NCBI GenBank assembly: GCA_015657735.1
Contig: SSSX01000277.1
Coordinates: 1 to 8,479, forward strand
Direction: 5' to 3'
Source of the DNA: Zoogloeaceae bacterium
GTDB taxonomy: Bacteria; Pseudomonadota; Gammaproteobacteria; Burkholderiales; Rhodocyclaceae
Length of the DNA: 8,479 nt
Positions 6,021-8,479 of the stretch are shown here, one piece after another (positions within the stretch are counted from its first letter, which is position 1; each line of letters begins with the position of its first letter). A model generated the notes under the pieces. The model did no database searches and had not been told where the DNA came from. It was given only the letters and a program-made list of their open reading frames with translations. The position numbers and the translations under genes were made by a program.

Positions 6021-6860
6021 TCAGGCTTTCAGCTCTTCAAGCCCCTCGGCCTTGACCAGCGAATCGATCGCCTTGAGGGTGGCCAGCAAGGCCTTGAGCC
6101 GGGGCAGCGGCCACGCATTGGGACCGTCGGAGAAAGCCTTGGCGGGATCAGGGTGGGTCTCCATGAACAGGCCGGCGACGCCGACCGCCACGGCCGCCCG
6201 GGCCAGCACGGGGACGAACTCCCGCTGACCGCCGGAAACGGTACCCTGCCCGCCCGGTAGCTGGACTGAGTGGGTGGCGTCGAACACCACCGGGCAGCCC
6301 GTCTCGCGCATGATCGCCAGGGAACGCATGTCGGAGACGAGGTTGTTGTAGCCGAACGATGCACCACGCTCGCACACCATGATGGTGTCTGCGCCACCGT
6401 TGGCTTCGCGGGCCTTGTCTACGACGTTTTTCATGTCGCCCGGGGCGAGGAACTGCCCCTTCTTGATATTCACCGGCTTGCCGGAGGCCGCCACCGCGTG
6501 GATGAAGTCGGTCTGGCGGCACAGAAAGGCCGGCGTCTGCAGCACGTCGACAACCGCAGCCACATGGGGCACTTCGGCCTCGGTGTGTACATCGGTCAGC
6601 ACCGGAACACCTAGCTGCTCACGGACCTCACCGAGGATCTCCAGCCCCTTCTCCATGCCCATGCCCCGGTAGGACTTGCCGGAACTGCGGTTGGCCTTGT
6701 CGTAGCTGGACTTGTAGATGAAGGGGATGCCCAGCTCGCCGCAGATATCCTTGAGGGCCTTGGCGGTCTCAAAGGCCATCTCGCGGGACTCGATCACGCA
6801 GGGCCCGGCAATCAGGAAGAAAGGCTTGTCGATACCGACGTCGAAGCCGCAGAGTTTCAT
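6021..6860 (-). CDS. kdsA: 3-deoxy-D-manno-octulosonate 8-phosphate synthase (KDO-8-P synthase), metal-dependent class by residues
   Basis: A complete 279-residue cytoplasmic enzyme condensing phosphoenolpyruvate with arabinose 5-phosphate to give KDO-8-phosphate for the LPS inner core. Visible landmarks are IAGPCVIES (17-25), KSSYDKANRSS (50-60), SYRGMG, CRQTDF, NIKKGQFLAP (131-140), DATHSVQLPGG (194-204), METHPDP (233-239) and SDGPNAWPLP. Cys21, His197, Glu234 and Asp245 occupy the four metal-ligand positions of the Aquifex enzyme, and Cys21 replaces the Asn of the metal-independent E. coli enzyme. The DAHP synthase alternative is unlikely given ANRSS and the small size. The start has AAAGGAAAG just upstream, overlapping the pyrG stop; only 11 bases separate the genes, so co-transcription and coupling are likely. 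The gene ends with two in-frame TGA codons one codon apart. Confidence 0.97.
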   Translation of the reverse strand: MKLCGFDVGIDKPFFLIAGPCVIESREMAFETAKALKDICGELGIPFIYKSSYDKANRSSGKSYRGMGMEKGLEILGEVREQLGVPVLTDVHTEAEVPHVAAVVDVLQTPAFLCRQTDFIHAVAASGKPVNIKKGQFLAPGDMKNVVDKAREANGGADTIMVCERGASFGYNNLVSDMRSLAIMRETGCPVVFDATHSVQLPGGQGTVSGGQREFVPVLARAAVAVGVAGLFMETHPDPAKAFSDGPNAWPLPRLKALLATLKAIDSLVKAEGLEELKA

Positions 6861-6871
6861 GGACTTTCCTT

Positions 6872-8479
6872 TCAGCCTGCCTGTTGATGGGCCAGGGCTG
6901 CCTTCACGAAGGCGGTAAAGAGGGGGTGGCCGTTACGGGGGTTCGAGGTGAACTCCGGGTGGAACTGACAGCCGACGAACCACGGATGGACATCGGTCGG
7001 CAGCTCGATCATCTCGCACAGGTCAGTGCCGGGCGCCCGGCCCGCCACGCGCAGGCCTTGGGCCTCCAGCTGACTCAGCAGGGTGTTATTGACCTCGTAG
7101 CGGTGGCGATGACGCTCGGTGATCTCGGCCTTGCCGTAAACATCGCGAGCCAGGGAGCCCTCGGCGAGATGACAGACCTGCCCACCCAGACGCATGGTGC
7201 CGCCCAGATCGGAATCCTCACCGCGCTTCTCCATCTTGCCGGACGCATCAAGCCACTCGGTGATCAGGCCGATGACCGGGTAGGCGGTGTGCTTGTCAAA
7301 CTCGGTGCTATGCGCACCGGGCATGCCGGCCACGTCACGGGCAAACTCCACCACCGCGAGCTGCATGCCCAGGCAGATGCCCAGGTAGGGCACCTTGTTC
7401 TCACGGGCGTAACGGATCGCCGCGATCTTGCCCTCGGTACCCCGCCGGCCAAAGCCGCCCGGCACCAGAATGGCATCCATGGACTTGAGCGCGTCACAGC
7501 CGTTCTTCTCGATGTCCTCGGAATCCAGGTAGTGGATATTCACCTTGCTACGGGTGTGCATGCCCGCATGGTTGAGGGCCTCGATCAGCGACTTGTAGGA
7601 CTCGGTGAGATCCACGTACTTGCCCACAAAGGCGATGTTCAGGCTGTTCTGCGGGTTGTTCAGGGCGTCGAGCAGGCGCTCCCAGATGGACAGATCAGCC
7701 GCACGAGCCAGGATGCCCAGCTTGTGGCAAACGATCTCGTCGAGCATCTGGTCGTGGAGCATGCCGGGGATGCGGTAGATGGAGTCGGCGTCGAGACACT
7801 CGATCACGGCCTCCGGCATCACATTGCAGAACAAGGCGATCTTGCGACGCTCATCGGCTGGCACGGAACGGTCGGCGCGGCACAGCAGGATGTCCGGCTG
7901 GATGCCGATCTCGCGCAGCTCCTTGACCGAGTGCTGGGTCGGCTTGGTCTTCAGCTCGCCGGCCGTGGGGATGTAGGGCAGCAGGGTGAGGTGGATGAAA
8001 CAGGTGCCCTGGCGGCCTTCCTCGATGCCCATCTGACGGATGGCTTCGAGGAATGGCAGGGATTCGATGTCGCCGACCGTGCCACCCACTTCGACGATGG
8101 CCACGTCGGCACCTTCGGCACCGCGTTTGACGTAGGTCTTGATCTCATCGGTGATGTGGGGAATGACCTGCACGGTCTTGCCCAGGTATTCACCGCGGCG
8201 CTCCTTCTTGATCACAGCCTCGTAGATCTGGCCGGTGGTGAAGTTGTTGCGCTTGCCCATCTTGGCGCTGGTGAAGCGCTCGTAGTGGCCGAGATCGAGG
8301 TCGGTCTCTGCGCCGTCCTCGGTAACGAAGACCTCTCCGTGCTGGAAGGGGCTCATCGTACCGGGGTCGACGTTGATGTAGGGGTCGAGCTTGAGGTGGG
8401 TAACCTTGATGCCGCGGGATTCGAGAATCGCCCCGAGGGAGGCGGCGGCGATGCCCTTGCCCAGAGAGGACACGACACC
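6872..8479 (-). CDS. pyrG: CTP synthase (glutamine-hydrolysing), N-terminus cut by the window edge
   Basis: 535 residues are visible; the family is about 545, so roughly 9-10 N-terminal residues lie beyond the right edge. The reading frame stays open to base 8479 with GGT GTC GTG encoding the GVV of the conserved GGVVSSLGKG loop, so the GTG at 8471-8473 is an internal valine codon, not the start. The enzyme aminates UTP to CTP using ATP and glutamine. Counting the first visible codon as 1, the synthetase domain shows SLGKG (5-9), LDPYINVDPGTMSP, DLDLGHYERF and EVGGTVGDIES (130-140, with the Mg2+-site Glu130). The C-terminal glutamine amidotransferase domain shows GICLGMQ with nucleophile Cys369 and the His507/Glu509 pair in QFHPEF. 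All catalytic residues seen are intact. It heads the cluster pyrG-kdsA-eno-ftsB, and its promoter lies outside the window. Confidence 0.98.
   Translation of the reverse strand, partial: GVVSSLGKGIAAASLGAILESRGIKVTHLKLDPYINVDPGTMSPFQHGEVFVTEDGAETDLDLGHYERFTSAKMGKRNNFTTGQIYEAVIKKERRGEYLGKTVQVIPHITDEIKTYVKRGAEGADVAIVEVGGTVGDIESLPFLEAIRQMGIEEGRQGTCFIHLTLLPYIPTAGELKTKPTQHSVKELREIGIQPDILLCRADRSVPADERRKIALFCNVMPEAVIECLDADSIYRIPGMLHDQMLDEIVCHKLGILARAADLSIWERLLDALNNPQNSLNIAFVGKYVDLTESYKSLIEALNHAGMHTRSKVNIHYLDSEDIEKNGCDALKSMDAILVPGGFGRRGTEGKIAAIRYARENKVPYLGICLGMQLAVVEFARDVAGMPGAHSTEFDKHTAYPVIGLITEWLDASGKMEKRGEDSDLGGTMRLGGQVCHLAEGSLARDVYGKAEITERHRHRYEVNNTLLSQLEAQGLRVAGRAPGTDLCEMIELPTDVHPWFVGCQFHPEFTSNPRNGHPLFTAFVKAALAHQQAG

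Noticed and set aside
4843..6228. 461-codon open frame on the plus strand opposite eno and part of kdsA
   Set aside because: It is a shadow of real genes in GC-rich DNA. The protein is low-complexity Gly/Val/His/Asp-rich with no recognisable domain, and both genes beneath are intact with full catalytic motifs.
8471..8473. GTG as the start of pyrG
   Set aside because: It encodes the second Val of the conserved GGVVSSLGKG loop, and the frame remains open to the window edge, so the real start lies outside.

Overview
The window is ordinary, conserved chromosomal DNA from a GC-rich Gram-negative bacterium. A betaproteobacterium close to Rhodocyclales (Azoarcus, Thauera or Dechloromonas-like) is the most likely source. 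This is inferred from the pyrG-kdsA-eno-ftsB gene order, the strongly C/G-ending codons, and the protein flavours recalled from those families; no search was run. KDO synthesis (kdsA) shows that the cell makes LPS. No mobile element, CRISPR array, phage gene or RNA gene was found, and nothing here looks like an undescribed multi-gene system.

Plus-strand half (1-4246): the 3' part of trhP (tRNA U34 hydroxylation) runs in from the left edge. It is followed by rpmE (zinc-type ribosomal protein bL31), which has its own candidate promoter, a leader hairpin and a clear intrinsic terminator. Next come a polytopic ArnT/PMT-like GT-C glycosyltransferase of unknown acceptor and pgi (glucose-6-phosphate isomerase). 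These last two overlap by 8 bases and are probably translationally coupled.

Minus-strand half (8479-4295): pyrG (CTP synthase, N-terminus cut by the right edge), kdsA (KDO-8-phosphate synthase, metal-dependent class II by its residues), eno (enolase) and ftsB (divisome protein) form a co-directional cluster with gaps of 11, 83 and 74 bases. Eno makes PEP, KdsA consumes PEP, and PyrG makes the CTP later used to activate KDO, so the cluster joins central metabolism to envelope synthesis and division. pgi and ftsB converge on a 48-base gap.

The points worth a second look are small: the KdsA metal-site residues, a perfect 16-bp tandem duplication plus an attenuator-like hairpin between eno and ftsB, a leader hairpin before rpmE, a strand-specific GNRA hairpin before eno, and the atypical active-site loop of the glycosyltransferase. 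No gene-free stretch exceeds 300 bases.
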